NCBI GenBank assembly: GCA_938022295.1
Contig: CALIDR010000032.1
Coordinates: 1 to 13,771 of the forward strand
DNA from: an uncultured Burkholderiaceae bacterium
Lineage (GTDB): Bacteria > Pseudomonadota > Gammaproteobacteria > Burkholderiales > Burkholderiaceae_C
Length of the DNA: 13,771 bases
Direction of reading: 5' to 3'
Shown here one piece after another: positions 12,960 through 13,771 of this stretch. The number at the start of each line of letters is the position of its first letter. Position 1 is the first letter of the stretch. Under the pieces are notes generated by a model that was not told where the DNA came from, ran no database searches, and saw nothing but the letters and a program-made list of their open reading frames with translations. Both the position numbers and the translations under genes were made by a program.

Positions 12960-13771
12960 ATGCTCAACGTCTTCACGCTGGCCAACGGCCGGCTGTTCCA
13001 GGTAGAGATCGGCAGCGCTGCCGCGCTGGCCGATCTGCAGCCGGTGTGGGTCGACATGGAAGCGCCCACGTCCGAGGAGAAGGGCTGGATCGCCGGGCGC
13101 TTCGGCCTCGTGATCCCCGAGGACGTCGCCGACGAGGACATCGAGGAGTCGGCGCGCTTCTACGAGGAGGACAACGGCGAGCTGCACATCCGCTCCGACT
13201 TCCTGATCGAGGGCGACGAGGACGCGCTGCAGGGCAAGACGGCGCGCAACGTGCGCGTGGCGTTCATCCTGCGCGACAAGGTGCTGTTCAGCGTCCACGC
13301 CGAGGACCTGCCGGTGTTCCGCCTGCTGCGCCTGCGCGCGCGGCGCACGCCGGCGCTGATCGAGGACGCGAAGGACGTGCTGCTCAAGCTGTTCGACACC
13401 GACGCCGAGTACTCGGCCGACGTGCTCGAGGGCATCTACGACAGCCTGGAGCGGGTCAGCGCGAGCGTGCTGCGCCAGAACGCCAACGTCACCGACGCCG
13501 TGGCCGCCGAGGCGCTGGCCGCGATCGCGCGCGAGGAGGACCTCAACGGCCGCATCCGCCGCAACGTGATGGACACCCGCCGCGCGCTGAGCTTCCTGAT
13601 GCGCAGCCGCCTGCTCAACGCCGAGCAGTTCGAGGACGCGCGCCAGATCCTGCGCGACATCGACTCGCTCGACAGCCACACCGTGTTCCTGTTCGACAAG
13701 ATCAACTTCCTGATGGACGCGACGGTGGGCTTCATCAACCTCAACCAGAGCCGCATCATCAAGATCTTCTC
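12960..13771 (+). CDS. corA: magnesium/cobalt transport protein CorA (3' end beyond window)
   Basis: 270 residues are visible and the frame is still open at the right edge. CorA forms a pentameric inner-membrane Mg2+ channel (also Co2+ and Ni2+) with a large cytosolic funnel. MLNVFTLANGRLFQ is the typical start of the proteobacterial protein. The funnel contains acidic stretches (EDVADEDIEESARFYEEDNGE, about 54-74) and the long helices ending in DKINFLMDATVGFINLNQSRIIKIF, which lead into the first membrane helix. The pore helices and the GMN selectivity motif, about 50 residues, lie beyond the window. The ATG has GGAGAG with good spacing. A long structured leader separates it from its promoter, and it diverges from hpf. 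Confidence 0.96.
   Translation, partial: MLNVFTLANGRLFQVEIGSAAALADLQPVWVDMEAPTSEEKGWIAGRFGLVIPEDVADEDIEESARFYEEDNGELHIRSDFLIEGDEDALQGKTARNVRVAFILRDKVLFSVHAEDLPVFRLLRLRARRTPALIEDAKDVLLKLFDTDAEYSADVLEGIYDSLERVSASVLRQNANVTDAVAAEALAAIAREEDLNGRIRRNVMDTRRALSFLMRSRLLNAEQFEDARQILRDIDSLDSHTVFLFDKINFLMDATVGFINLNQSRIIKIF

Noticed and set aside
1..13771. Mobile elements, CRISPR arrays, tRNA or rRNA genes, toxin-antitoxin or defence genes
   Set aside because: No transposase or integrase-like protein, no regularly spaced repeats, no recognisable structural RNA gene; composition is uniform and all genes are core housekeeping or signalling genes.

Overview
The window is ordinary core chromosome of a very GC-rich betaproteobacterium, most likely Burkholderiales (Rubrivivax/Leptothrix/Azohydromonas-like). 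The clues are the divergent fur/bamE pair with dapB beside bamE, ptsN followed by hprK (the reduced, nitrogen-type PTS with HPr kinase), the CGFxLR start of LptE, third positions saturated with G or C, and the absence of any mobile element. This placement is inference; there is no rRNA or tRNA in the window. I found no undescribed multi-gene system. The least explained DNA is the hpf/corA intergenic region and corA leader (about 12640-12960).

Layout. Positions 1-146 hold no gene that I can see. A membrane-bound GGDEF-EAL cyclic-di-GMP protein runs leftward (147-2207). After a divergent gap of about 200 bases a GhrA-type 2-hydroxyacid dehydrogenase runs rightward (2406-3368), and its end overlaps tail-to-tail with holA. 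From 10113 down to 3362, seven genes run leftward with gaps of 23 bases or less: bamE, dapB, exbB, exbD, leuS, lptE, holA. This looks like one long operon that mixes outer-membrane assembly (BamE, LptE), peptidoglycan/lysine precursor synthesis (DapB), proton-motive-force coupling to the outer membrane (ExbBD), translation (LeuRS) and replication (HolA). An internal promoter before leuS is possible.

fur (10209-10637) diverges from bamE across 95 bases that contain an AT-rich island resembling a Fur box and candidate -10 elements on both strands. fur converges on hprK. The leftward set hpf (12637-12299), ptsN (12111-11641) and hprK (11624-10668) forms a regulatory block for ribosome hibernation and PTS-Ntr phosphosignalling. 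A clear intrinsic terminator after hpf and an extended -10 before ptsN divide it into two transcription units.

hpf diverges from corA, a Mg2+/Co2+ channel cut off by the right edge after 270 residues, before its membrane helices. The 322 bases between them hold a convincing extended -10 for corA, a 10-base perfect inverted repeat around it, and a long structured corA leader with two mutually exclusive hairpins and a possible seven-codon leader ORF. The pattern recalls the CorL-controlled corA leader of Salmonella, although the sequence gives no proof of shared mechanism.
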